Shown here: piece after piece, positions 22,285-33,553 of the stretch
How the letters are laid out: each line of letters opens with the position of its first letter
Position numbering within the stretch: the first letter of the stretch is position 1
Notes under the pieces: model-generated
What the model was told of the DNA's origin: nothing
Database searches by the model: none
The model's input: the letters and a program-made list of their open reading frames with translations, nothing else
Position numbers and translations under genes: made by a program
NCBI GenBank assembly: GCA_028023455.1
Contig: JAQFVV010000112.1
Location: forward strand, 248,001 to 312,000
Origin: Epiperipatus broadwayi
Taxonomy: Eukaryota > Onychophora > Udeonychophora > Euonychophora > Peripatidae
Direction of reading: 5' to 3'
Length of the DNA stretch: 64,000 nucleotides

Positions 22285-23689
22285 CTAGTTCATCGATTTT
22301 TTTTTCCACAGTATCATTGTCTGTCGTTCGCTTAAGATTTTTGGAATATTTATCATTATACCAAGGGTTCTGTTCAGCTGCATATTTGTTTTCCCCCAGC
22401 CCATGGCATTGAGACCAATGTTTTCATGGGTTCTATCTGGTGGATGGCCCTGCTGGCTCATATCCACCACACTTAGTAGTTCAGCCACTAACTCTATCGA
22501 ATTTGTATTGGCGGTGAGAAGCATTTGCTTAATTCTAAAGGGTAGGTTGTGGCGTATTATCCTTTCTGATGTGCGACATGCACTGAGCATCCTTAGCTTA
22601 GTCACTTGTCTTCGGAAAATTTTTAGGTAGCTCTCACCCCATTGGCCCTATACTTCTCTTGCATTATCTGATATAATATGGTCTCCTGGTGCTCTTCACT
22701 CTAGAAATTTCTTACTAGCACTTCTTTATAACCCTCAAAGGTTGGTGGTTGGTAGAACAGAGATTCCCACCATGACTCAGCATCACCCTGTAGATGGTTA
22801 CTTGTGATGGTTAGTTTTTTCTCTACCATTCTGTTAACACTGAAATACTTTTCCAAGCTATTTATATGCTCCAATGGAGCTTCTCCAGCTTGCCCCTCAA
22901 ATATTCTAATCTTTAAAAACTGGTTGATGTTAGATTGATATAACTGACATCCCTCAACTATCTTAGCCTTTCCAAATTCTTGCTGCATAGGTCTTACTTT
23001 TCCATCCTCCCCACTATCCGGTTCCTGATTTACTTTTGATAACTCACTACTATCCTCATACCCTTCAACTATTTTCATCTGTGTTATATTATCCCCTGTC
23101 ATTATTTTCTTTTTAGCTATATTTATATCCTCCAGCCTTTGTTCCATTATCATTTTCTGTTCTTTTATCATATTGATATCTTGTTTTTCTTTCAACTGGT
23201 TTTTGATTTGAGCCACTGTCTAGCACAGATTCTCTATTCGCTCATCATTCTCAGTTACGCGCATTTCTAGCTTCTCTATTCTGTTACTATAATCTTTTAC
23301 TGTTTCTTCAACCCTTTTGTCTATTTCTTGTATTCTCTTGCAATTCTGCTTCCATTACTTGCTGCCTTGTTTGGATCTCTTCCAACTATCGCTATTAATC
23401 TGATGGAGACCCCTACATTTTTTTCTACACCTTGAAGCCTTGTTTCAAACCCTAAGGATATTTCTTCCCTAAAGTCATCAAACCTTTTAGCTATTTCCTT
23501 TGACATCTGACTGAGCTCTAGCTTTATAGAATTTACAAACATATCCATCATCTTTATTAAGTTTTCTTTTTCCCTGTTGGGTTCCTCTTTGCTTAGTGTT
23601 TCCATTACTGCCTCTATTCCATGTTCAGATCTTTGAGGCTGGCTTTCTTCTACTGTTTATCCATTTATTTCATCATGCTTCTCACTCAT
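22285..23689 (-). pseudogene. Gag-like protein of the long-LTR element
   Basis: Likely start ATG at 23687-23689. An in-frame stop follows near 23656. The N-terminal half (about 23600-23100) is a long heptad-rich coiled coil, with charged repeats such as EEISLGFETRLQGVEKN and, in another frame, RIEKLEMRVTENDERIENL. An acidic linker follows. The capsid-like region (about 22920-22290) contains FEGQAGEAPLEHINSLEKYF, LQGDAESWWESL and EGYKEVLVRNF, the usual order of the retrotransposon Gag domain, and ends with a helical region including AELLSVVDMSQQ. No CCHC knuckle is found downstream. Stops and frameshifts (near 23325, 23218, 22700 and 22630) inactivate it. The family resemblance is to Gypsy-type Gag; no enzyme domain follows. 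Confidence 0.75.
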
Positions 23690-24821
23690 ATCTTTTTTTG
23701 TTTTCTGGACTGTGATCTTGTCCACATATACAGTATTATTTTCACCTATTTATATATTTGCTTTGTTATACGATTTTAACTATATTTTATTTGATTCCTT
23801 CTTACAACTATGGTTTAATGCTACTCTTATTAACTTATTTCCTCTTTACTTATTTCTTTTTATAAAATTATTCAGCGCGCACCGTACCAAGCTCCTCTAT
23901 CCCTACCATCATTTATTTATCTTATACATTTATTAACTATAAATAATAAAATTATTCCAAGATTGCCCTTCAAATACCAATAAAAACATATAAAAACCAA
24001 GCTAACATTAAGTTGTGCACGTATTGGAATTATTTTCAAAATGAAACGAAAAAGAAAATTGATCGTGAACAGTATTATGATTCTAACTGTTACGTGCTGT
24101 CAAAAACAAAATTTCCTATCATGCCATTTCACAATTCTACGTTATTCAATAAAGATCCATTTTTCCCTCTTTTTTAAACAAAAAAATTTTATTTCCGCAA
24201 TCCGCCGCCTGTTTTTATACAACATTTTACAAAAAAAAAAAATCTTTATTTTCTAAGTCCACCACTTGTTTTAACAATATGTAGTTTATGCTTGTATACA
24301 GCAGTCTATTTCTTTCTACATTTTATTTATCTAACTTTTTAATTTATTTTTACTATAAACATTTATATATGGCAAAGCAATCTAAACCAATAATATTGTA
24401 GCGACAAAGGTCGCTTCAAAAACAAAATAATTTAAAATTCTTATTTATTAAGATTCACTGCCTGTTTTTATATAATACGTAGTTTACGCTTGTATACTAT
24501 CATTTATTTATTTCCACAACCTTTTATTTATCTAACATTTTTAATTTATCTTTATTGTAAATATTTATATATGACTAAAACAATTTAAATCAATAATATA
24601 AGGTCGCTTCAAAAACAAAATAAAGTTTAAAATTCTTATTTATTAAGTTTCATAATCGTAAACTCTTTTTTCAAATCCTGTCTCTATAAAAAAAATCATT
24701 CCCAATACCTTTGAGATTTTGTGAGATTTTCTCTTTTGTTTAGTTACATTTAGTGGCCGTGTTTTTCCTATACTGGTCATGTTAAATAAGCCCCAACATG
24801 TTAGATGCCAAAATTTTGTTC
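23690..24821 (-). other. 5' leader of the long-LTR element
   Basis: Lies between the 5' LTR and the Gag start. No coding sequence. On the minus strand, seven to ten bases after the LTR, TTGGCATCTAACATG...GGGG resembles the position and shape of a tRNA primer-binding site (TGG start). This is a weak call. Tandem repeats occupy 24190-24650. Confidence 0.45.
24190..24650. repeat. Tandem repeat in the leader, period about 195 bp
   Basis: Two nearly full copies and one partial copy share TTGTATAC...TTTATTTATCTAAC, AAATATTTATATATG and AAGGTCGCTTCAAAAACAAA. The shared last string sits at about 24408 and 24602. The copies are clearly diverged. Confidence 0.75.
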
Positions 24822-27361
24822 TATACCGGTTACCGTTTACTCCGTTAATATGAGCATGTGCATGCATAAATCGAACATGACAAGAAATATGGCGACATGC
24901 TGGAGTAAGAAGAAATTCAAAGACTTTACCATAATAGCACTATGAACACAGAAGATACATATAGAAAGATTGATTCTTACATACCTTTGGGGGATGACTC
25001 TAAACCAACCCCTCGCGCTACTCTCAGAAGAAAATTTTACTCTCCTCCTGAAAGGATATGCAAGTTCAAATAACATTAGGACATATGTGCTGATAAATAA
25101 TTATTCATACAAAAATAATAAATAAGTATCCTCATGAAAATAAAGATTTAGGACCTGGTAAGAAGGTATCCCATTCTCTCTCTAGCTCAGCGTATTCTTA
25201 TACTCAGTTACAAGAATGGGGATCGAAAAACTCACGTAACTAATTAATATGAGGGTTAGAGAAAGTAAATGATAATATATATATATATATATGGTAGTAG
25301 TGACTTTTGAATTATAATATCTTTTATTAACCCAATATCCCCTACCATTTATAACATAAATATAAAATCAAAATTCCCAAATTGAATAAATATATAATGA
25401 AAATCATACAATACATAAATCATTTTTATAAAACAAATTATAAGCATATGGAAATACTTGTCGAAATAATTGTTAAACTAAATAAAGGAAATTTCTTTCT
25501 TAATAATAAAAATATATTAAATAATTAATATGGGAGAGATAGTGCTCTGTGGATTATAAACTCACACACGTGTATTAAATAAGGAAAAATTAATGTTACA
25601 TACAAGGTGTATTGGTTTGCGTATTTACATAAACATATTTATGAAGTGGGTATTAACTTGTTATAAAATAAACACACACATACAAAAAAATAATAGTATA
25701 CCTGACAAAGTTTGTAGGCTTTGTTCTTCTATGGGTTTTGAATGGGCGGTCTATCTGTTCATCGACTGCAACAAGAGCTGGACTTGATGGTGCTACAAGT
25801 TCGTAGAATTAGTCATCATCACTTTGGTGTTTGGTGATCTCGGCTTTCACATAATGTTGGGATAGCAGGAGCGGAGCTGGACGGACACGCTGAAGTGAGC
25901 TTCAACTCCATAATCATTTTATATGCAGGTGAATGCTTGATTGGCATCTTTAAGTTGGAGAGACTGATATTAAACAGAATATTAAACACTATAAATCATC
26001 CTTTCTTGTTTTATGAATCTTAGGTTAACTGCAGGATTCGATGGCGCATTGTAATTAAGCTTCCATCAGCATCAACTGACTGGTTAATTGCTAGATTATT
26101 TGAATGGTGGCCTGGATTAATGTCCATTGATTTAGAATGATCGAATAAGTATTATTTCTTTTTCTTTTGATTAGAATAAATCTTCTGGCTTATAAGGTAT
26201 CAGAATCAGCATGATTAAAAAGTTGCATGATTTCGCATGTTTCCCAGAATAGCATTAGCTTCCCAAAATTAGAAATAGGCTCCTAATAAGATTTGCCTTT
26301 TTAACAGCAAGACAAAAGTGAACTGCTCTCTTCGAAAAGTAAAGGTAAACTCTTCTCTTTGAAAAGCAAAGGTGAACTGCCCTCTCGCAACTTCAGAACA
26401 GATATCCCTCCTCAATACAATCTCAATTCAGGTATCCCCTCCACGACACAAAAATTAAATAATTAAATCTTATTGAATTGATTTTAGTTTTACTAATTGA
26501 TTTAGCCTATTCGTAAAACATTCCAATATAATCACCCAAGTGATGTCAAAAATTTTATTTCCAATTAGTTTTATTTATGTCCATTCAGATCTCAATATCT
26601 CTGATGACAATTTTAATAACTGATAACATCTTTTTACTTTTGTTAATTCGAATATCACAATCGAATCTTTTTTTAACAAAAAAAATGTTTTACATAACTT
26701 GAACATTTCTCTCTCCACACATTATCGCAAGTTTATTTAAACTCCTTTTGTCCAGTTAAAATTATTTTAGAATGGACAGGAAACCAGAATTACTTTAGGC
26801 TTTTTTATATAAATTTAAGACAATGGCCCCCCTCCCTTGCTCAAATGCAAACGAAGAGAAAAAATATCCATTAAAACTCCGATTTTGAAATTATTCTTAA
26901 ATATTTTTAAATAATAATGATCATGTGATGCTTAATGGTTTAAATAATAATATGTTAAATTCTCCCTTTTACGTTGATTGTAAGCACTCACAAAAAAAAA
27001 AAAAATACATACTGACAAATTGTAAATAAACGTGTTAGCATTTCTTTAACAAACAAAACAAAAGTCTTCAAAATTATAATTACATTTTGGAGTTTCTTTC
27101 TCTTTAAAAAAAAAATAATAAAAATAAACAAAAATCAAATTTACAAATGCATATTTTTAAGCCTTTAAATATCGGCTTTAAACATATGTGTGTGAGAGTT
27201 TATATTATCGCCACAGTTCTCTCTCTCAATTTATAACGAATATTGATTATATAAATTGTATAACCCCCCCCCCCTCTTTAATGGCTATTTAAATATTTTA
27301 GACCATTCATTCATTTAACCTTAGCTTGTGCTTGGGCACATCAAACGTGCCTGGCACAATA
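24822..27361 (-). repeat. Right (5') LTR of the long-LTR element
   Basis: Starts TATACCGGTTACCG and ends CTGGCACAATA. Includes a TA microsatellite near 25273-25292 and a 28-bp segment near 26920-26947 that is absent in the other LTR. For this orientation the LTR should carry the element promoter; I cannot pick out a TATA box against the AT-rich background. Confidence 0.9.
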
Positions 27362-27373
27362 TATATATATTAC

Positions 27374-28960
27374 TAGATGATGAGAGAAGACTGTAGCTCT
27401 AGAGAAGATTTAGAGATCGTATTAAACAAGTATGTAATGGATATAAAAAAGATGTTAGATGTGAAGGATAGAGTGATAGCAAACATGAGAGCATATAGTA
27501 ATGGGAATATATGATTTATAGAAAATGAAGTAAATGTAGCAAGCAAGAAATTGAAAAGTAGAAAGGCAAGAGGTTTGGATGGATGGGCAGCAGAGATGGT
27601 AATGAAATTTAGGTCAGAAGGCAAAATTAAAACTATTATCATGTTTTAATAAGATGGCACAGAAGAGAGATTTTCTGGGTAATTGGAGTAATACAAGAGT
27701 AAGGTTATTATTTAAAAAGAAGGGTCATAGAAAGTTAAACAATTATAGACCAATAGTAGTAACATCAGTGCTATATAGTTTTCTCATATATGGTGGCTGG
27801 AATGGTTGGAAGAAAATAATATAATGGGAGAAATGCAAGGAAGTTTTTGATCGAGGCAAGAGGTTTGGATGAATGGTCAGCAGAGATGGTAATGAATTTA
27901 GGGAAGAAGGCAAAATTAAAACTATTATCATGTTTTAATAAGAAGGCACAGAAGAGAGATTTTCTGGGTTGTTGGAGTAATACAAGAGTAAGGCTATTAT
28001 TTAAAAAGAAGGGTAAGGATCATAGAAAATTAAACAATTATAGACCAATAGCAGTAACCTCAGTGCTATATAGTTTTCTCATGTATGGTGGCTAAAATGG
28101 TTGCAAAATGGTTGGAAGAAAATAATATAATGGGAGAAATGCAAGGAGGTTTTTGATCGATTAGGCATATAGGGGATAATTTATTTGCAGTTACACAACT
28201 TATAGATATGAGTATGAATACAAGTAGACAGTTATATATGCTTTTTATAAATATAGAGAAGATGTATGATAAAGTAAACAGAAATAGATTATGAGTAAGT
28301 TTAGTAAATTTGGGAATGGATAGAGCTTTAGTGAATATTATTAAGAAATTATATGAAAATAATTACTATATGTATCAATTAGGCAATATAGAATCAGTTA
28401 AAGTTAAAAATGGGGTCGGACTGTCACCTATTTTGTTTTTGTTGTATTTGAGAGAAATGGAGAGAGCAATAGAAAGATTAGGATGAGGGGTAGACATACC
28501 ATTAATAGGTGGCAAGGGAGTACATTCATTGTTGGGTCATTTATTTGCAAATGATTTTTTTTGTGCACAGAAAGAAGGGAAGATATGGAAGTTTTGCTGA
28601 GGACGTGCACAAAGGTGGGTAGAGATGGGAATTAAATTTAGTGAGGAAAAATAAAAAGTAATGATTAATACTGGGGAAAGAGAAGACAAAGAATTTTTAT
28701 TGAGGGATATAAAGTTAAGTGTGGTGAATAGCTATATTTATTTGGGAATCATCTTAAGTTATAAGAGAAAATTTCTTGGATGAATGGGAGAAAAAAATTG
28801 ATAAATGAAGCAAAGAAAAGAAAGGGATTGATAAAGAAATTAACAGTGTTCACATATAATAAATATGATGTAGCTAGAATTGTATGAAAAAGAGTAGCAG
28901 TATCAGAATTTACTTATGGTAATGATGCATTATGTGTTAGTAAAGGGGTATTAGATTACT
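27374..28960 (+). pseudogene. LINE A reverse transcriptase (degraded)
   Basis: Motifs in order are RGLDGW (about 27570), KLNNYRP (27735 and again 28034), a G-G-F block near 28140, NIEKMYDKVNR near 28246-28278 (the first catalytic Asp replaced by Asn), LSPILFL near 28420 and LFANDFF near 28541-28561 (FADD changed to FAND). YLGI follows near 28740. Two catalytic positions are therefore lost, and many stops are present. A 290-bp internal duplication (27565-28140) repeats the RGLDGW to NYRP part. Confidence 0.8.
27565..28144 (+). repeat. 290-bp tandem duplication inside LINE A RT
   Basis: GGCAAGAGGTTTGGATG starts at 27565 and again at 27855. Each copy ends in GCAAGGA(A/G)GTTTTTGATCG. The second copy has a few extra bases (for example GGTAAGGA near 28012), and the copies otherwise differ by scattered substitutions. 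The duplicate is absent from the copy at 34126 onward. Confidence 0.88.
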
Positions 28961-29760
28961 TAGAAAAAGTACAAGAAGAAGTAAGAAGACATGCATTAGA
29001 TACAGAAATATGGATGGCAAAGGAGGCAATTCAAGAAGAAATGGGATGGTCAAGTTTTTATATGAGAGATGTAAAAAGCAAAATGAAAATTTTAAGTAGA
29101 TTTCAGTTTATGGATAATAAAAAATTAGCCAAAATAGTATTTAATTGGGTTATGAATAAAGGACAGGCAACAAGATGGCTGTGAATGCAATATGCAGAAG
29201 ATTTAGATAAAGAATTTATGTCAGTATACTTTTGAAAAAGATGGGATCATTGTGTTAGGATAATTGTTGAGTGTTATAGTGTTAAGAAATGGGATAGAAA
29301 AATAGATGCATTAATAAAAAATAGGAAGCTGAAGAGATGGAGAGCTAGTATGGAGAATAAAAAGAGTTTAAATATTTATAGAAGTAATTGGGTTTAAGTT
29401 AATTTATGATAATAGCAAAGAACGTAATTTCTGTTTAAGGCTCAAAAGGGATCTTTAGCAACAAGGAAATATACACATAAATGGAAAAATATGGTGATTT
29501 AGTCTGCAAGTTGTGTAAAGAAGGCAAAGAAAATATTAGGCATCTGTTGATTGAATGTAAATGTCTGAAGCAGAAGGGGCACAAATAATGAAGTTGTGGA
29601 AGAATAAATATGAACAAAGTGATTATACAGAAAGTGGTTTATTGGTTTTTATGCTGGGTTTGGGAAAAGATAAGGGGAATTTAGATATAAAGGCCATTGA
29701 GTTGACAAAGACTATGTTGTGGAAATGGGATGGAGCAAGATAGAGAAGAATATGGGAAAA
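28961..29760 (+). pseudogene. LINE A C-terminal region with zinc knuckle
   Basis: Reads through EIWMAKEAIQEEMGWSSFYM, KIVFNWVMNKGQATRW and a region matching CKLCKEG...RHLLIECKC (about 29508-29565). The Cys-X2-Cys...His...Cys motif is shared with the copies at 35840-35890 and 57245-57310. It is a probable nucleic-acid-binding end domain. Several stops. Confidence 0.7.
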
Positions 29761-29981
29761 CTTGTGGTGGGGAATGGAAAATTAAGTCAAAGTGGCTATC
29801 AGGTCTCTCTGGGCATAGTTGCTGAGAGATTCCTGACTTCGTATAAGGAGAAGTCACAGTGCATCACATCACAAAATGTAATGAGGGGGATACTAAAAGT
29901 ATATGGGTAATTTTTTTAAAATTTGAGTTTACAAGTTAGGAGGTATAAGAGGTGGGTTAAAATGCTTTAAATAATAATATT

Positions 29982-30115
29982 ATAGATTAAAATAGATAAT
30001 AAATTACTGAATGAATAAATTATAATATTGATTATTAGTAAAATATATAATAATAATGTAAAATAAATTAAGTTGGAGTTAAGTATTATAAGAATAAAAT
30101 AAAATAAAGTATAAA
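29982..30115. repeat. AT-rich repeat matching the LINE A 5' leader (6714-6870)
   Basis: AGATTAAAATAGAT.ATAAAT begins both segments, and they stay alignable through TAGTAAAATATATAATAATA to AATAAAATAAAGT/A. It could be the leader of a further truncated LINE A copy in tandem, or an unrelated repeat flanking both ends. Confidence 0.6.
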
Positions 30116-31397
30116 AATAGAATATATGTACATGTTTAGGAAGTTATTAATTAATAAATGTAGAATGTAAAAAAAGGATAAAAATTATATAATATTTGAA
30201 AAGTAATAAATAGATTATGATTATAAGGTGTATATATAGAATGTAAATTATATATTTATGTATATTTATATTCATATGTTTCTAATATGTTGTAGTTCTG
30301 AAGAAGATTGCTGGGGCAATTGAAACTGTAAACTGTAAAAGAGGGTGGTAAATAAAGCATTGTGTAACAATAGTAAAGTGCATGAATGATTTGGTATTAT
30401 ATGGTAAAGTGTTCCATTCTTTATCATCATCACTTTTTCATCAAGTTTCCATTTATGGGTTTCTGCATTAATTTTTTAAACCAAATGTTCAGAAATAACA
30501 TAAACTTCACAATCATTTTTGATATTGTCTGTGCCTTGCTTATTGATATTACCTTCATCATCATTTATTATATAACTACATGGAAAAGTTTCATCACCCT
30601 TATTAAGTCATATTCTTTGGCATTTATCTGTTGTTTCACTTATTTTATTTAACTTACTGTTATATTTTACTTATTGTGATATCTGCATTGCATCATTTTT
30701 AGCTTTCTTTTTTGTTACAGTATCCTTTCCTTGATAAACTCTTTCAATTGATCTTGATTATTTTTTAATTTCATTCATCTGACTTGCCATTTTTTTAGTT
30801 GGACTTTCATCTGTGCTATTAAACGTATCTGTAGTGTTGTTTGATCTACCTGCTTTTTTGAAGTTTCAGGTTTTTCTTCAACCCGATTTTCATCACTAAT
30901 TATCACATATGGCTCTATGATATCTGTCTGTTCTGCTATCAGTACAGTGTTTTCCTCTAATTTTTGAGCTTACATTTAGTCCTTATCATTTATAAACAAA
31001 CTATTAATATATATAAAAAAAATTATATATAAATATCTGTGATTGTTGAATCCATTCCTCATCCACATGGCCATTTCATTTAATTTCTTTTCAAACCCAG
31101 CCCCATTTATTTTAGCTTATTTGCTTTTGTTACTATACTTCCATCATAATATTTTTAATCATCTTCAACATTGTATGTTTGTTCTTGTTAATATGGTTCT
31201 GTGTTACTTTTTTAATTTTCTTAAACATTGCCTTTCCCTACTATTTTATCCACTTTTTCATTTCTACATTTCACTTTCATTGTGCAATATCACCTTATTT
31301 CTCTCAGAGTTTCTTTATTCTCATATTTCTCTCATATACACAATAGAATAGGTATAAAAAAGTTAAATCACAATATGTAGTGCTAAATATATCACAT
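30116..31397. other. AT-rich stretch, no supported gene
   Basis: Contains the short stem-loop motif at 30293-30330 (see 3852). On the minus strand, 30690-30970 can be read as a lysine/glutamine-rich chain with several stops that might be an old retroelement ORF. I do not recognise a domain and do not call it. Confidence 0.45.
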
Positions 31398-31980
31398 TGG
31401 TGCCCTGATTAAGCTGCTAGGATCTGACAACATGAGTACAAATATAACTGGCTCCAAGTAAACAATATAATGGCTTATTGGCCCAATTATAAACTATGAT
31501 GAGTATATTGAGAGTCATTATTACTTTAAAGCCTATTACTGATAAGGTTAACTGAACAACAAATAATATTTTCTGTTCATCATATGAATATAATCCATGA
31601 TACCTAAGATAGCTAAAATACTATAGATCCAGAACAGCACCATTAGCAACCTAGGTTAGAACTTTACTTTTTTGTAAAAGTCCTATTAACCCTGAATCAT
31701 AACTTTGGGATTCATGAAACTGACTAGCAATGTTGCACTGCTCAGTTAACTTCATGAAATACATAAATGAAAAATGAATAAAGCAAAAATTATTCTAGAA
31801 GTTGTAAACATTATCTTTACATCCTTCTAAATTATAGTTGCTTACAACCTTTGACAAGGCATCTGCAACATTAGGTAATGATAAATTATATTATCTTTTT
31901 GCTTTTCTTATATATTAGATAAATACACATGCAATATATATCTATATACTATTACCCCAGATGCTCCATCAAGGTTGAAT
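31398..31980 (+). repeat. Dispersed repeat of about 600 bp, copy 2
   Basis: Direct-orientation copy of 6092-6713, with shared blocks such as TAAACTATGATGAG, GACAAGGCATCTGCAA and CAGATGCTCCATCAAGG. Internal differences are scattered substitutions and small indels. Confidence 0.75.
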
Positions 31981-33277
31981 TACATATGTGCATAATGATA
32001 ATTAATCATACATATATCCAGTTTCTCAATTAGAAATTAGATAATGCGCACAAAAAATATATAATATAAATATATATTTTACTCTAAAGCAAACATATAT
32101 ATAATATTTAGAGTAGGTGAGTTAATATAAAGAAAAATCTATACAGGTTAATGGTTAAAAATTGAGAAGAAAAACAAAATATTTGTATACATTTATAAAT
32201 TATTATTATTTTTAGTTTTTGTTTGTTATTTGCTGGCAAAAAAAGTAGTTATTTAAAAAAATGACACTTTGATTGTCCGACTATAATAATCCTGGCATTG
32301 TTTTTTTTTTTTATTTCCCATTTCTCAACAGAGTTTTAAATGAATTCATAGTCCATTGATTACTCCTATGCAATTTGTTACTGAATTATAACTGAACAAT
32401 TTTATCCATGGGGGTCTTTAATTGTTATGAATTTTGCAAGTTAACAAAATGGCTCATAGTATTCTTCACATGTATGTATTTATATATGATAGAGCTGAGA
32501 TGAAGTGATTAAGTTTTCTTCTTCTTGCTTGATCATTTCCTTTTATGTACAGACTGAAAAACATTTTTTCCTTCATGGAGGTCATACGGCCAAAGATAGA
32601 TCACAAGAGTCTTTTTAGCAAATCATTTTTATAAAATTTAACTAATATACATACAAAATCACATATTTGAATAATAGTGCACTAATAGTAATATTGCAAG
32701 TTTTAGATTTGGATGGTTTTTACAATTAAAAAAATCTGCTAGTCCTTGTTCTCTGCCAGCAGAAACATATTCTGCTTCCAAAACATCCTCTGCCAAAATG
32801 TATTCTGACTTAAAATTTACTGTGACTGAATTTCATAGCTTATCAAATGTAATTGCTTCCCTCCAATTCTATTAGGTATTTATCAACCAGCAGCTTCATT
32901 ATCCCCTTCTCCCTTTATAACCATTACCAATACCTGTTTTTTGAAAAAACACATAAAAGAAAACAAATAATAATTAAACATAATTGGAAATAGAAAAAGG
33001 AAAACAGAGAAAATAAGAAAAGTATAACCCTTTTTAATAATTTATTGTGAAACGCTACATTTTTATATATGAAATTTAGTTAAAAATTCTACTGTGGAGT
33101 TGATAACTTTTATGAAACCATTTCCTTCCTTTTTTTTTTTTTCCAAAAATTAATTTTACAATTAGTTAATAAAACTGTTTTTTTTTTCTTTTTATACCGA
33201 AATATTTCTTTGAGATGAAATGCAAAGAAATTCACAAGCATACCACTTGACTAAAAAAATTAGTTACATTTGGCTAC
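31981..33277. other. AT-rich non-coding stretch
   Basis: No gene, tRNA box or strong tandem repeat recognised. Poly-T runs lie near 32302-32312 and 33129-33142. This is ordinary low-complexity intergenic or intronic sequence. Confidence 0.5.
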
Positions 33278-33500
33278 AAAATATACTGCTAATGCTATCT
33301 TACAAACTTATAATTGTTTTTGTTTGTTGCGTTCATTGCACTTTTCTCATCAAATGTCATCTTTTAGAATGGTTTTAGTGTGATCCACATTTCTAAACAA
33401 CAGTATCACTATTCTAATATCAACTTCAAAGTTTTCATGTATGTTTTATATGCATATTATTTTTGATCAATTCAAATCTTATATATAAGAAATTTAAAAA
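33278..33500. repeat. Diverged copy of the repeat at 5582-5790
   Basis: Shares, with many mismatches, GCTA..GCTA.CTTACAAA, ATTGTTTTTGT, GTATCA.TATTCTA.TATCAA and ATTCAAATCTTATATA in the same order and orientation. Confidence 0.55.
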
Positions 33501-33553
33501 ATCTATATAGAATTTATAAAAAAAAAAAAAACATCACTTAAGTTTAAGAAATC

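Larger units (their letters stand above)
19181..27361 (-). mobile_element. Long-LTR, Gag-only LTR retrotransposon on the minus strand
   Basis: Two direct repeats of about 2.5 kb (19181-21659 and 24822-27361) flank a 3.16-kb internal region. The only recognisable protein there is Gag-like, on the minus strand; no protease, RT, RNase H or integrase is seen. The polypurine tract adjoins the left (3') LTR, which fixes the minus orientation. The flanks show TATAT on both sides (19176-19180 and 27362-27366), a possible 5-bp target duplication, though it is low complexity. This layout fits a large retrotransposon derivative that depends on a relative for enzymes. The LTR ends (TATACCGG and CAATA on the plus strand) are not the usual TG/CA. 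Confidence 0.75.
27368..29940 (+). mobile_element. LINE A, piece 3 of 3 (RT to 3' end)
   Basis: Begins with the duplicated TATTAC (27368-27373), then TAGATGATGAGAG. The uninterrupted copy reads TTAATAGATGATGAGG at the same place (about 33926-33945). The piece runs through RT, the C-terminal zinc knuckle and a short 3' tail that includes the shared string AGTCACAGTGCATCACATCA near 29851-29870. The exact 3' end is uncertain, between about 29870 and 29940. Confidence 0.8.

Noticed and set aside
19181-27361. Simple segmental duplication instead of LTRs
   Set aside because: The polypurine tract at the inner edge, the Gag-like gene between the repeats and matching short flanks on both sides favour an LTR element. 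A duplication remains possible without other copies.
17222-27367. Single Polinton/Maverick-type insertion (6-bp target duplication)
   Set aside because: The 10-kb insert lacks terminal inverted repeats, polymerase B and capsid genes. Its content is explained by a Penelope-like element plus a nested LTR element.
30386-31351. Membrane-protein-like plus-strand frames and a lysine-rich minus-strand chain
   Set aside because: The plus-strand frames are T-rich artefacts. The minus-strand chain could be an old retroelement ORF, but no domain can be named and it has several stops.
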